The notes under the pieces were generated by a model. The model ran no database searches and had not been told where the DNA came from. It saw nothing but the letters and a program-made list of their open reading frames with translations. A program made the translations under genes and the position numbers. DNA of 55,354 bases from a virus: IMG/VR virus record IMGVR_UViG_3300032116_000254, positions 1-55,354 of that record; one strand, given 5' to 3'. This document shows, piece after piece, positions 26,209 through 34,703 of the stretch (positions are counted from its first letter, which is position 1; each line of letters begins with the position of its first letter).

Positions 26209-27906
26209 ATGCCACTAAGAAAATTTTTGCCATTTTCAAATAATGTCTCCATAGAAGAAGCTACCCTTGACACGGATCAGATCAGGTCATTGTCTAGGTC
26301 AATGAGGGTTGCAGCCCTTGCACTTGGTTATCGTGGTGTTAATTATTATTACACTAATAGGACAAACTTTGAGCCAGCTCCTTATGATTTTGATAGAATT
26401 ATTCAGGCAATTGATACCGACTCTTATGTAAAGCAAGCTATATCTAAATATCAGGAATTATTCTGGAAAGAGGGCTGGCAAATAGTCGGAGAAAATCAAG
26501 AAGCCGTTGCCTATCTTTATCAGCGCATAGACTATATGGAAATAGCTATGAAGAAGTCTTTTCTTGAATTTCTTTATGAGCTTTCTGATCAGCTGTTTAA
26601 ATTTTCAAATGTTTTTATCGTCAAGGCAAGAGCGGATCTTTCTGAATATTTTCCAAAAGCACTAAATCCTGTTGGAGCAAGTCAGCCCATAGTTGGTTAT
26701 TATATTATCCCTACTGAACAAACAAGAATTCTTAGAGATAAGCATAACAAAGCAAAAGCATTCCTTCAGAGAACTAACCCGCTAACCTATGCGCCTACCG
26801 ATAGAGACCCAAGATGGGATGCAGAGAAAGTAATCCATCTACACTTTGACAGAAAGCCTGGTAGAGCTTTCGGTACTCCTTTCCTTTCCAACGTTCTTGA
26901 TGACGTAGTCGCACTTAGGCAGATGGAAGAGGATATTCAAAATCTTGTTCACAGAGAATTATTTCCTCTTTACAAATATAGAATTGGAACAGCAGATCAA
27001 CCAGCTGAGCCTGAGGAAATTGATCAGGCTGCAATGGAAATTGAGGCTCTTAGATCTGAAGGTGGATTAATTCTTCCATATAGACACGACGTTGAAGTCA
27101 TAGGAACTGGCAATCAGGCAATGGACGCAACATCATATCTGGACCACTTTAAGGAAAGAGTTGCCATAGGACTTGGTGTTGCTCCTCACCACATAGGTAT
27201 GACCTTTAATGGTGGCAACAGAGCTGTAACAGAAAGATTGGACACGGCTCTTTATGACAAGATTAAAACCTATCAAAAAAAGTTTGCTGAGATGATTAGG
27301 GTAAACATCTTAAATGAACTCCTTTTTGAGGGTGGTTTTGATCCACTTGTTAATCCAATTGAAAACGATATGTCCGATAGGTGCTACTTTAAATTTCATG
27401 AAATTGACGTTGACACTCAAGTAAAAAAAGAAACTCACATTATTCAAAAGTATGTCAACTCTTTAATAACTCTTGACGAAGCCAGACTAAAGCTCGGAGA
27501 AGACCCTGAGATTGATACAGAGAACATGTTCTCGGCAATTCAGGCCAAAATACAAGCAGATAGCGCCGTTGCTCAAGCAAAAGCCCAAGCAAAGATTAAT
27601 CCTCCAGCCCAACCTCAAATGAAAGACGTTGTGATGGACGGAGACAAGCAAGAGCCAGCCAAAAAGGGTCAAAGAAACGCTCCCTCTTCAAGAAGGGGTC
27701 CAGGCAATGTTATCCGCCCACAAAACCAACAAGGAAGAGTAACATCCCCTGACATTAAGAGATCAGACACATCTTGGATTGGTGTAGTTGAAAGCTTGTT
27801 GCAAGATCAGTATAATGTTCAAATAGCTGAAGACGAAAATGTTTTAAAAGATAAAAAAGTAAACGAGGATAATAATGAGCATAATGATAAAGTCGGAGAT
27901 CTCTAG
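26209..27906 (+). CDS. Portal protein (565 residues)
   Basis: The pattern is that of HK97/SPP1-type portals: an N-terminal region with AIDTDSYVKQAISKYQELFWKEGW, the clip/stem part YIIPTEQTRILRDK..., the conserved VIHLHFDRKPGRAFGTPFL, the helix REL(F)PLYKYRIG, and the wing SYLDHFKERVAIGLGVAPHHIGM. The C-terminal 120 residues are disordered and basic. Portals form the dodecameric DNA channel at one vertex and nucleate head assembly. An ACTACTATAGA element about 30 bases upstream resembles the right-block promoter motif. Confidence 0.9.
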   Translation: MPLRKFLPFSNNVSIEEATLDTDQIRSLSRSMRVAALALGYRGVNYYYTNRTNFEPAPYDFDRIIQAIDTDSYVKQAISKYQELFWKEGWQIVGENQEAVAYLYQRIDYMEIAMKKSFLEFLYELSDQLFKFSNVFIVKARADLSEYFPKALNPVGASQPIVGYYIIPTEQTRILRDKHNKAKAFLQRTNPLTYAPTDRDPRWDAEKVIHLHFDRKPGRAFGTPFLSNVLDDVVALRQMEEDIQNLVHRELFPLYKYRIGTADQPAEPEEIDQAAMEIEALRSEGGLILPYRHDVEVIGTGNQAMDATSYLDHFKERVAIGLGVAPHHIGMTFNGGNRAVTERLDTALYDKIKTYQKKFAEMIRVNILNELLFEGGFDPLVNPIENDMSDRCYFKFHEIDVDTQVKKETHIIQKYVNSLITLDEARLKLGEDPEIDTENMFSAIQAKIQADSAVAQAKAQAKINPPAQPQMKDVVMDGDKQEPAKKGQRNAPSSRRGPGNVIRPQNQQGRVTSPDIKRSDTSWIGVVESLLQDQYNVQIAEDENVLKDKKVNEDNNEHNDKVGDL

Positions 27907-28204
27907 CCAGTATCTTTTAGAGGAAGATGCAGTAGAGGGTTTTAAAACCGCAGTTGCAAATGGGCAGGTTAGACTTGCTCTCCAGATAATGACAGAAATA
28001 GTTGACGGCATCATGGAGATTTTTGACGCCGCACTTGGAGATGATGAAGATGATGATACTTCAGCAACAGCAGCAGCAGCAGAGGTGCCCGCACCTTCTG
28101 CTGTAGAAGAAGCAGCCAAGGAGTCGGCTCCTATAAAAGAAAAAAAAGAGCCAGCAAAGAAGGCTCAAGAAGAGAAGACAGAAACAGTTACTGCACCTAA
28201 GTGA
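27875..28204 (+). CDS. Unknown 109-residue protein with acidic/lysine tail
   Basis: The start lies inside the end of the portal gene (32-base overlap), and the stop overlaps the next start (TGATG). The N-terminal half is a helical domain (FKTAVANGQVRLALQIMTEIVDGIMEIF). The C-terminal half is low-complexity Asp, Ala, Glu and Lys. It resembles small scaffold-associated proteins by composition only. Confidence 0.65.
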   Translation: MSIMIKSEISSQYLLEEDAVEGFKTAVANGQVRLALQIMTEIVDGIMEIFDAALGDDEDDDTSATAAAAEVPAPSAVEEAAKESAPIKEKKEPAKKAQEEKTETVTAPK

Positions 28205-28983
28205 TGAAGTTAGTAATAGGTTGTCCAATCTATAAAAGAAGTTGGATTTTTCCTTTCTGGGCCGCTTGCATGGAAAGGCAGTCAATTAGTCTTTCTAACA
28301 TTGGTTTCGTTTTTGAAACATCGCCAAATGATATTGAGACAAAAGATATTATTTTAAAGTGGAAATCACTTCATCCAGAAATTCCACTTTTTGAAATAAA
28401 TGATAGATCTGATATTCCTCATTTCGAGCATGAAAAAGGCTCTAGACAGTGGACTATGTCTAAATATCATAACATGATAAATTTAAGAAACTCTCTATTA
28501 AAAAGAGTAAGAGAAATTCAACCTGATTATTATTTTAGCTTGGATTCAGATATTCTGATAAAGAATCCAAACACATTAGAGTTGTTGATGAAACATGTTG
28601 ATGAGGGTGCAGACGCAGTCAACACGCTTATGTTTATGACGCCTTTTGATACTAAGTTCCCCTCAGTCATGACATGGAATAATGATGAGAACAATAGGGC
28701 GCACAGGGCAGACTCCTATCCTCTGGGATCTTTTTTTGAAGCCGACATAATCATGGCAGCAAAAATGATGTCAAAAGACACATATAAATCAGTTAATTAT
28801 GAGTTTCACATACAGGGAGAGGACCTTGGCTGGTGCCAAGCCGCAAAAAGAGCAGGCAAAAGACTCTACTGCGCCTCATACATATACACTCCTCACATAA
28901 TGCATGAAGAGATGTTAATTGAGTTTACAAAAACCGGTGACCCTAGGGAAAAGGTTATTTTTGAAAACTCAGCAAAGATATGA
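28204..28983 (+). CDS. GT-A fold glycosyltransferase (259 residues)
   Basis: It begins MKLVIGCPIYKRSWIFPFW, a typical first strand of a GT2-like enzyme, and has a DxD motif in YFSLDSDILIKNP (D114, D116) for metal and nucleotide sugar, then a later acidic HIQGEDLGWCQAAKRAG that fits the catalytic base segment. It transfers a sugar from a nucleotide donor; the acceptor is unknown. Lying between portal and prohead protease, a virion protein is a more likely acceptor than DNA, but this is inference. Start by TGATG overlap. Confidence 0.8.
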   Translation: MKLVIGCPIYKRSWIFPFWAACMERQSISLSNIGFVFETSPNDIETKDIILKWKSLHPEIPLFEINDRSDIPHFEHEKGSRQWTMSKYHNMINLRNSLLKRVREIQPDYYFSLDSDILIKNPNTLELLMKHVDEGADAVNTLMFMTPFDTKFPSVMTWNNDENNRAHRADSYPLGSFFEADIIMAAKMMSKDTYKSVNYEFHIQGEDLGWCQAAKRAGKRLYCASYIYTPHIMHEEMLIEFTKTGDPREKVIFENSAKI

Positions 28984-29022
28984 TATATTTATATAAAATT
29001 GTTTAATGTTATAAAAGAAAAA

Positions 29023-29033
29023 TTACTATATAT
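29023..29033 (+). promoter_or_regulatory. TTACTATATAT promoter-like element before the protease gene
   Basis: A copy of the recurrent TTACTATAT element, 32 bases before the start at 29066, in an AT-rich gap after the glycosyltransferase. Confidence 0.5.
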
Positions 29034-29065
29034 GATACACACTACACTTTTATTTGGAGAAGCTC

Positions 29066-31136
29066 ATGGCTTTTGATTTTGTAGAAAATTTTACACTTGT
29101 ACTTCCAGATTTTTCAAAAACTGACTTTTCCTTTGGAGAAGCCGTTAATTCTAGCCAAGGCTTGATCATTGAGGTTGCAGCCATACATGAGGGTTTAACA
29201 CGGAAACTACAACAACTATTCAGCAGCTGAGCTAGAGAAAGCTCTTCAATCTTGGGTTGAACCATATCCCAAGCCTATTATTTTAAATCACGATCTTAAT
29301 TCAGAGCCACTTGGTCGAGTAATGGCTGCAAGGATGGACAAAGAGGAAGATGGCTCAGCTTTTGTAAGGCTGCAAGTTGCAATTACCGATCCATTAGCAA
29401 TTGAAAAGATTAAAGATAAAAGATATCTTACTGGCTCTGTTGGCGGAAGGGCCGGCAAAGCAATTTGTTCAATTTCTGGCGAAGACCTTGCAAGAGTAAC
29501 AGAGAGTGGTAAACCACCAGTTTCAAGGTTCAAGAGAGGACAAGTTTACAAAGGCAAGCTCGCTTACGTAGACATGCAGGATATTGCATTTAAAGAATAC
29601 TCTTTTGTTAACCAACCAGCTGACTCTAAGTCAAGTATTAGAGGCATAAAGTCTGGAGACGATAAGTCTATGGCAACTGCTGACAGCGAATGGGTGGCAA
29701 AGAGCTCTGCATTCGTACTGCATATGGACAAAGAGGATATAGTCTCAATTGAGGAAAATCAGTCAGTATTAAGCTCAATGAAAAAAAAGGAATCAAAGCC
29801 TCTTTATCTTCATCTAAAGGGAGCTTTCCTAAGCGCCTGCGCCGTGCAAGAGAGTGAAAAGTATAAATATGATGATAGTTCATTACTATCACATAAGAAT
29901 GAAAAAGATGACATCTATCAGGAGAATTCTAATATGAAAAATGACGCTCAGCAGGACGACGTCCTAGCAGCAATTGAGGGTCTTAGCGAAGATCTATCGG
30001 CAATTGCGGCTTCTATTTCTGAGGGAGCCGATGAGGAAGAGCCAGCAAAAGAAGAGCCAGCAAAAGACGGTGAAGACACAGCCGCTGGAGAAGATAAGGT
30101 CGCTGAAGAGCCCGAGGCAGAAGCTTCTGATGAGGAAGTTGAAGAAAAAGTTTCCGAAGAGGCTTCTCAAGAAATTGTTGAAGCAGACACATCATCAGCT
30201 GCAGCAGCTGTACAGAAGGTTCTTAATGAAGCCATTGTTCTAGGTATTGCGGCCCAAAGAGCGCACTGGAATGTTGTTGGGGTAGACTTTGAACAGTATC
30301 ATGCCCTATTTGGTGCTATTTACAGCGACATCTTTGGTTCAGTAGACGACATCGCAGAAGAGATTCGTAAGATGAACGTTATGGTAGAAAACCTTACAAG
30401 CATGGTTATGAACGCTGCCTTCAAGGATGATGCAACCAGCTCAGACGCAAGATCCCTCACTGAGGATCTTCTTAGAAAGAACGAAATGCTTAACGAAACC
30501 ATTCTAGCTGCATTTGCAGCTTGTGATGCAGTAAATGCACAGGGCACTGCAGACCTCATGGCAGCTCGTGACGGAATGCACAAGAAGTGGTCTTGGCAGC
30601 TTAGATCTTCTCTCGGCATGGAAGCAGGCGAGCCTGCAGACGAGTCATGGAGAGAAATTGTTTCTACCCCAAAGGTAACTGAGGGAGAGAGCAAAGAGGC
30701 AGACAGCTCAACAGCAGAGCTCACTAGCAACGATAGCGCTTCTGAGCAAAAAGCTGAAGAGTTAAATGAAAAAGTTCAGCTTCTTGAACAAGAGAATACA
30801 AAACTCAAGAATGCACTACACAGAACTCTAGCAGAAAGAGTAGTGGACACTAAGATAGCTGCTGGTGTTGAAAATCACCAGGACAGAGAAGATCTCATTG
30901 AGGAGCACTCAAAGCGTAGCGCTTCTTCTCTTGCAGATTCTCTCAGAGATCTGGCAAGAATGCCAGTAGCTAAATCATCAAAGGCCCCAATGCCAGAGAT
31001 GTCATCTGATGTAAATGCAATTGAGGGTGAGGACAATGTAATCACCCTTGACGCAGAAGAAGTCAGAGAAGAAGAAGAGGTTCGCACTCCAGAGCAAATC
31101 TTTGTAGATGCACTAATGGGCCGTCGTAAGCTCTAA
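29066..31136 (+). CDS. Prohead protease-Dps-scaffold fusion, needs +1 frameshift at CGG
   Basis: The frames join at CGG 29201 for about 689 residues. Residues 20-190 look like a U35-type prohead protease: IILNHD (H75), GRV, TGSVGG (S124) and EYSFVNQPAD (E177). Residues 210-380 are acidic and disordered. Residues 383-517 match the Dps/ferritin-like family: QRAHWNVVGVDFEQYH (H400), SVDDIAEEIRKM (D427, D428, E431, E432), and GMHKKWSWQLRSSLG. A coiled coil (about 555-590) and an acidic tail follow, as in scaffolds. The protease would process capsid proteins; a Dps module could bind iron or protect packaged DNA. Only 45 residues are made without the shift, so all catalytic parts depend on it. Confidence 0.88.
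29201..29203 (+). other. CGG +1 frameshift site 5 (protease-Dps-scaffold)
   Basis: Context ACA CGG AAA; unshifted translation stops at 29228-29230. Skipping the C gives GGA: HEGLT-G-NYNNYSAAELEKAL. The joined product matches the continuous organisation expected of prohead proteases. Confidence 0.88.
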
Positions 31137-31169
31137 TTTTAAAAATAATAATATTAAGGAGACACTTAA

Positions 31170-31943
31170 ATGAGTTTAGCAAAGTTTCGTAAGGTTGGCG
31201 GCAAGACAGGTTCCGGTCGCCTAGTAGTTTCAGAGGGCATCGCTCCTGCAGCTTACCTTCTTCCCCATCCAGGTCTTCCAACCTGGTACACTGACAATGA
31301 GGATGATCGTTTTGAGATCGTAATCCCCAAGGGAACCGTTCTTTCAGTAGTGGCCGACGCCAATGGTGACGCAAGAGTGGTTCCTGCTAACGGAACCTCT
31401 TCATCAGTTACTTGGGGTGACAACATGCCAACCACCTGGGATCCACTAGATGGAGCAACCCCAGCATATAGCTCTGGCGCAACTGACACCGTTACAGTTC
31501 CCGCAAGATCAATTCCGATTGGCGTCGCTCAGTACGACCTCTATCGTCCCTTTGACAAGGGCACCTCACAGGGCGCTGGGTTCATCACCCATGGCTATGT
31601 TGAGTACCCAATGGTCAATGGCGTCAACAATGACGTTACCGTAGGTAGCGTCGTTCGTGCCGATGGCCTTGGTCGTCCAGTTCTGGCAGCTGCATCTGAC
31701 TTCTACAATAGCAGTGCAGTCTACGCTTACCTCCAGGTTGGTAAGGTAGTCGAGGTAGAAAAGTTTGCAACCAACTTTGATGATGGTCTACTTTCCTACA
31801 TGCAGCTTCCTTCAGATCCAGGTGCGCTGAAGACAGTGTTTGAGCTTACCCGCTCAGGCTCTTTCTCTGGCAAGCTTGGTATCCGTTCCAACCTGGATGT
31901 AAACAACGTAATTGGCGCATTCCGTGTCAATCTAACGCTCTGA
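31170..31943 (+). CDS. Probable capsid decoration protein (257 residues)
   Basis: It begins MSLAKFRKVGGKTGSG after AAGGAG and is beta-rich and glycine-rich throughout. It sits immediately before the major capsid gene and shares that gene's higher GC and CGT/CGC arginine use, a sign of strong expression. Position and composition suggest a head decoration or stabilisation protein; no family motif confirms it. Confidence 0.65.
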   Translation: MSLAKFRKVGGKTGSGRLVVSEGIAPAAYLLPHPGLPTWYTDNEDDRFEIVIPKGTVLSVVADANGDARVVPANGTSSSVTWGDNMPTTWDPLDGATPAYSSGATDTVTVPARSIPIGVAQYDLYRPFDKGTSQGAGFITHGYVEYPMVNGVNNDVTVGSVVRADGLGRPVLAAASDFYNSSAVYAYLQVGKVVEVEKFATNFDDGLLSYMQLPSDPGALKTVFELTRSGSFSGKLGIRSNLDVNNVIGAFRVNLTL

Positions 31944-31983
31944 TAAATAAAAAAGAAATAACAACAGGAGGATTAATCCTAAG

Positions 31984-33045
31984 ATGAGCAAGACAATCCA
32001 AGAGCTCCTCTCGGGTCTCCCAGCTTGGGAAACCGCGCTGGCCGAGGACGGAAACATTGATGAGAACAACAGAGTAACTATCAAGGAAGCCTTTGCTTCA
32101 GCCGACGCTGCCGCACTCTTCCCAAAGGTTATTTCTCGTACACTAAGAGAGGCCGCAGAGCCACAGCTACTAGTTACTCCACTACTTTCAGTAGTGCGCC
32201 TAGGAAAGGGACGTTCGCTTGAGTTCCCAGCAGTCAATGCAATTCAAGCAGCCGAGATTCCAGAAGGTCAGGAGTACCCAGAGCAGGCACTCGCCTTTGC
32301 AAAGCAGATTGAGGGCAAGGTATCCAAAAAGGGTGTCAAGCTTTCATTCACCGAAGAGGTAATTGCCGATTCACTTTGGGACATTGTTGGCCTTCACGTA
32401 AGAGCCGCTGGTCGTGCCATGGCACGTCTCAAGGAGCAGATTGCTCTCAGCCGCTTTAAGGATGCAGCCACCATCGTCTTTGACAATGATGACGCAGGAT
32501 ACGACGACACCAGCGGTCGTGGTATCGACGGTGCCTACAACAAGACCATCCGTTGGGATGACGTCATTGACATGGCTGCTGTACTTATGGCTGAAAAGCA
32601 CGTACCAACCGACTTTATCCTTCACCCACTAATGTGGTCAGTATTCCTTAAGGATGCTGTTTTCCACATGGGCGGTGCAGCTTCAGCTGTTAACACCAGC
32701 TGGGGATATCGTCCTCAGAACCCCGATGCAGCTCTCAACGCAACTGCACCAATGGGTCTGAACGTACTTGTTTCACCATTCGTAAGCTTTACTGCAAAGA
32801 GCGGTGCAACCCCAGCCAAGTCCGACATCTTCCTCATTGACAGGAACGAAGTTGGAGCACTCCTCGTCAAGGATGACATGAGCACTGATCAATTTGATGA
32901 GCCAAGCCGTGACATCCGTCAAATGAAGATGAAGGAGCGCTACGACATCGTAATGCTCGGTGACGGTGAAGGTATTACAGTAGCCAAGAATGTTAACCTG
33001 GCTCGTAACTACGAGATCCAGACCTACAACGAGGTTTCTGTCTGA
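31984..33045 (+). CDS. Major capsid protein, HK97 fold (353 residues)
   Basis: The N-terminal arm is acidic and helical. The core shows the HK97 pattern: TPLLSVVRLGKGRSLEFPAV, an E-loop-like strand, EGKVSKKGVKLSFTEEVI, the long spine helix DIVGLHVRAAGRAMARLKEQIAL, and the P/A-domain strands FILHPLMWSVFLKDAV and PSRDIRQMKMKERYDIVMLGDGEGITV. AGGAGG precedes the ATG. A strong terminator follows. Codon use is the most GC-rich of the right block, with CGT and CGC for arginine but no CGG. It is the shell subunit cleaved or organised with the upstream protease-scaffold protein. Confidence 0.9.
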   Translation: MSKTIQELLSGLPAWETALAEDGNIDENNRVTIKEAFASADAAALFPKVISRTLREAAEPQLLVTPLLSVVRLGKGRSLEFPAVNAIQAAEIPEGQEYPEQALAFAKQIEGKVSKKGVKLSFTEEVIADSLWDIVGLHVRAAGRAMARLKEQIALSRFKDAATIVFDNDDAGYDDTSGRGIDGAYNKTIRWDDVIDMAAVLMAEKHVPTDFILHPLMWSVFLKDAVFHMGGAASAVNTSWGYRPQNPDAALNATAPMGLNVLVSPFVSFTAKSGATPAKSDIFLIDRNEVGALLVKDDMSTDQFDEPSRDIRQMKMKERYDIVMLGDGEGITVAKNVNLARNYEIQTYNEVSV

Positions 33046-33082
33046 CCTTAGGGTAGTTATAGTTATGCATACCCTTGTGGTG

Positions 33083-33120
33083 GGGGGAGAGTGGGTTTCC
33101 GCTCTCCCCCTATTGCTTTT
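33083..33120 (+). terminator. Strong terminator after the major capsid gene
   Basis: Perfect stem GGGGGAGAG (33083-33091)/CTCTCCCCC (33102-33110) with a 10-base loop, followed by TATTGCTTTT. It closes the head transcription unit. Confidence 0.88.
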
Positions 33121-33170
33121 CATCAAAAAAGTTGTTACTAATTTCTATATAAGATTATTAGGAGAATGAA

Positions 33171-33941
33171 GTGGCGCTTAACCTTCTTGATCACGCACAA
33201 GTTGATTTAAATACTGTTGTTCTTAAATTTGGAAGAACAATCAAAATATCAAGTCTAGTCAATAATAACTTTATTGTTCAGACTAACGCCGCAACGCCTG
33301 TTGTGGTTTCAAATCCATTTAAAACAATCAATACGGTCAGTGATTACAATCAAATTTCAAGAACTTTAACCCTATACTGGGATAATACTCTTCAGCCAAA
33401 TACTTCTTATGTAATTAGAGTTGTTGGTTTCCTGGATGCAGCAAACGAATTAATAGCTGAAGAGCAAGTTCTTTTTACCAAAACAGACGACGCTACCCCA
33501 GCTGCGTTTTCATCAATTAGAGTTCCAGATATTCAAGAAGTATACATTGAAGATCACTCAATAAAACAAGATGCCTATACGAGCTATCAAATAATAGCTA
33601 AAAATCCCAATTTTTATATAGCTAACGTAGATCCAAGTAATGGCGATTTTTATATTGATAACGACTATAACAATGGCAGGGTAACAATCACCTTTAGTTC
33701 AAGGCCAGCTTCTAACTTTTTAAATAGTTCTTTTTTCAAAGCTCAAAGAAAAAAAATTCAGATTGCACCCTCTAGGTGGGAAAATATATCAACAAGAGTC
33801 TCTATGCACTCTTGGAAGCCAGAAGTTTATGTTGATTTTCCTTCTGACGACGCAACGCCCGTTTATTACACAAATGGCGCAAACTACTTTGAGTCAGGTT
33901 ATAAGTACAGAATAATTGTTTCAAAAGATATAGGAATATAA
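33171..33941 (+). CDS. Unknown beta-rich structural protein, GTG start (256 residues)
   Basis: GTG start with AGGAG six bases upstream; the frame has no better ATG. The protein is beta-rich with an Ig-like look (LTLYWDNTLQPNTSYVIRVVG is reminiscent of bacterial Ig-like/SbsA-type domains). A TTACTAATTTCTATATAAG stretch upstream resembles the recurrent promoter element. It opens the fibre transcription unit after the capsid terminator. Confidence 0.65.
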   Translation: MALNLLDHAQVDLNTVVLKFGRTIKISSLVNNNFIVQTNAATPVVVSNPFKTINTVSDYNQISRTLTLYWDNTLQPNTSYVIRVVGFLDAANELIAEEQVLFTKTDDATPAAFSSIRVPDIQEVYIEDHSIKQDAYTSYQIIAKNPNFYIANVDPSNGDFYIDNDYNNGRVTITFSSRPASNFLNSSFFKAQRKKIQIAPSRWENISTRVSMHSWKPEVYVDFPSDDATPVYYTNGANYFESGYKYRIIVSKDIGI

Positions 33942-33942
33942 A

Positions 33943-34356
33943 GTGGCTAATTTTATCTACGGAAAAGCAAAGGAAGCTTTGTTTAACGGAGAATTTGATA
34001 TTTCCTCTAATAGTTTTGGAATACTTTTATTAAATACTTCTAACTATACTCCGCAACAAAATGTGCACCAATTTGTTTCAGATATTCCAGAGTCTGCAAT
34101 TAAAAAAAACTATCACCCAGTTCAAAATTTAACAAACACACTTGGAACAATAGATGCTGACGACGTTACGATATCAGACTATAGTGGGCAAGCTTTTAAC
34201 GCTATTGTGTTCTACCAGGTTGGAGCAACAGCATCTCAGTCAAGACTTTTGTTTTATATAGATAACTCGCCTGGAATTCCTTTTGCTGGAACTTCAACAA
34301 ATGCTCCAGTTACAATAATTTGGAACAATGACCAAAATAAAATAATTTCACTATAG
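33943..34356 (+). CDS. Unknown 137-residue beta protein, GTG start
   Basis: The GTG lies one base after the previous stop. It begins MANFIYGKAKEALFNGEFD and contains FGILLLNTSNYTPQQNVHQFVSDIPES, a layout found in small phage fibre-associated or head-fibre proteins. Beta-rich. No confident family. Confidence 0.65.
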   Translation: MANFIYGKAKEALFNGEFDISSNSFGILLLNTSNYTPQQNVHQFVSDIPESAIKKNYHPVQNLTNTLGTIDADDVTISDYSGQAFNAIVFYQVGATASQSRLLFYIDNSPGIPFAGTSTNAPVTIIWNNDQNKIISL

Positions 34357-34363
34357 GAGAAAA

Positions 34364-34702
34364 ATGGCTACCAATTATCCATCTTCATTAGACAATTTTG
34401 TAAACCCAACAGCATCAGATACTTTAAACTCCGCCACAGTCCCTCACGCTCAGCAGCACTCAAATTTAAACGATGCGGTAGAAGCTATGCAAACTGTTTT
34501 GGGCATAAATCCAGCTGGATCTCATCTTACGGTTAAAGACAGAATAATCAACGCAGAAACACAAATATCTTCTCAGTCAACATTAAATGGTTTAACAGAC
34601 GTTACTATTAACTTAACGAATAGCGGAGATGTTTTAAGGTACAATGGCACCCAATGGGTGAACTATTCAGAAGAAAATTTAGTTGACGGAGGAAACTTCT
34701 AA
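34364..34702 (+). CDS. Small fibre-associated protein (112 residues)
   Basis: It begins MATNYPSSLDNFVNPTASD, then HAQQHSNLNDAVEAMQTVLGINP, a motif common at the N-terminus of phage fibre and hinge proteins, and ends with LNGLTDVTINLTNSGDVLRYNGTQWVN, a beta repeat typical of fibres. Likely a short adaptor or shaft segment for the fibre genes that follow. Confidence 0.7.
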   Translation: MATNYPSSLDNFVNPTASDTLNSATVPHAQQHSNLNDAVEAMQTVLGINPAGSHLTVKDRIINAETQISSQSTLNGLTDVTINLTNSGDVLRYNGTQWVNYSEENLVDGGNF

Positions 34703-34703
34703 A

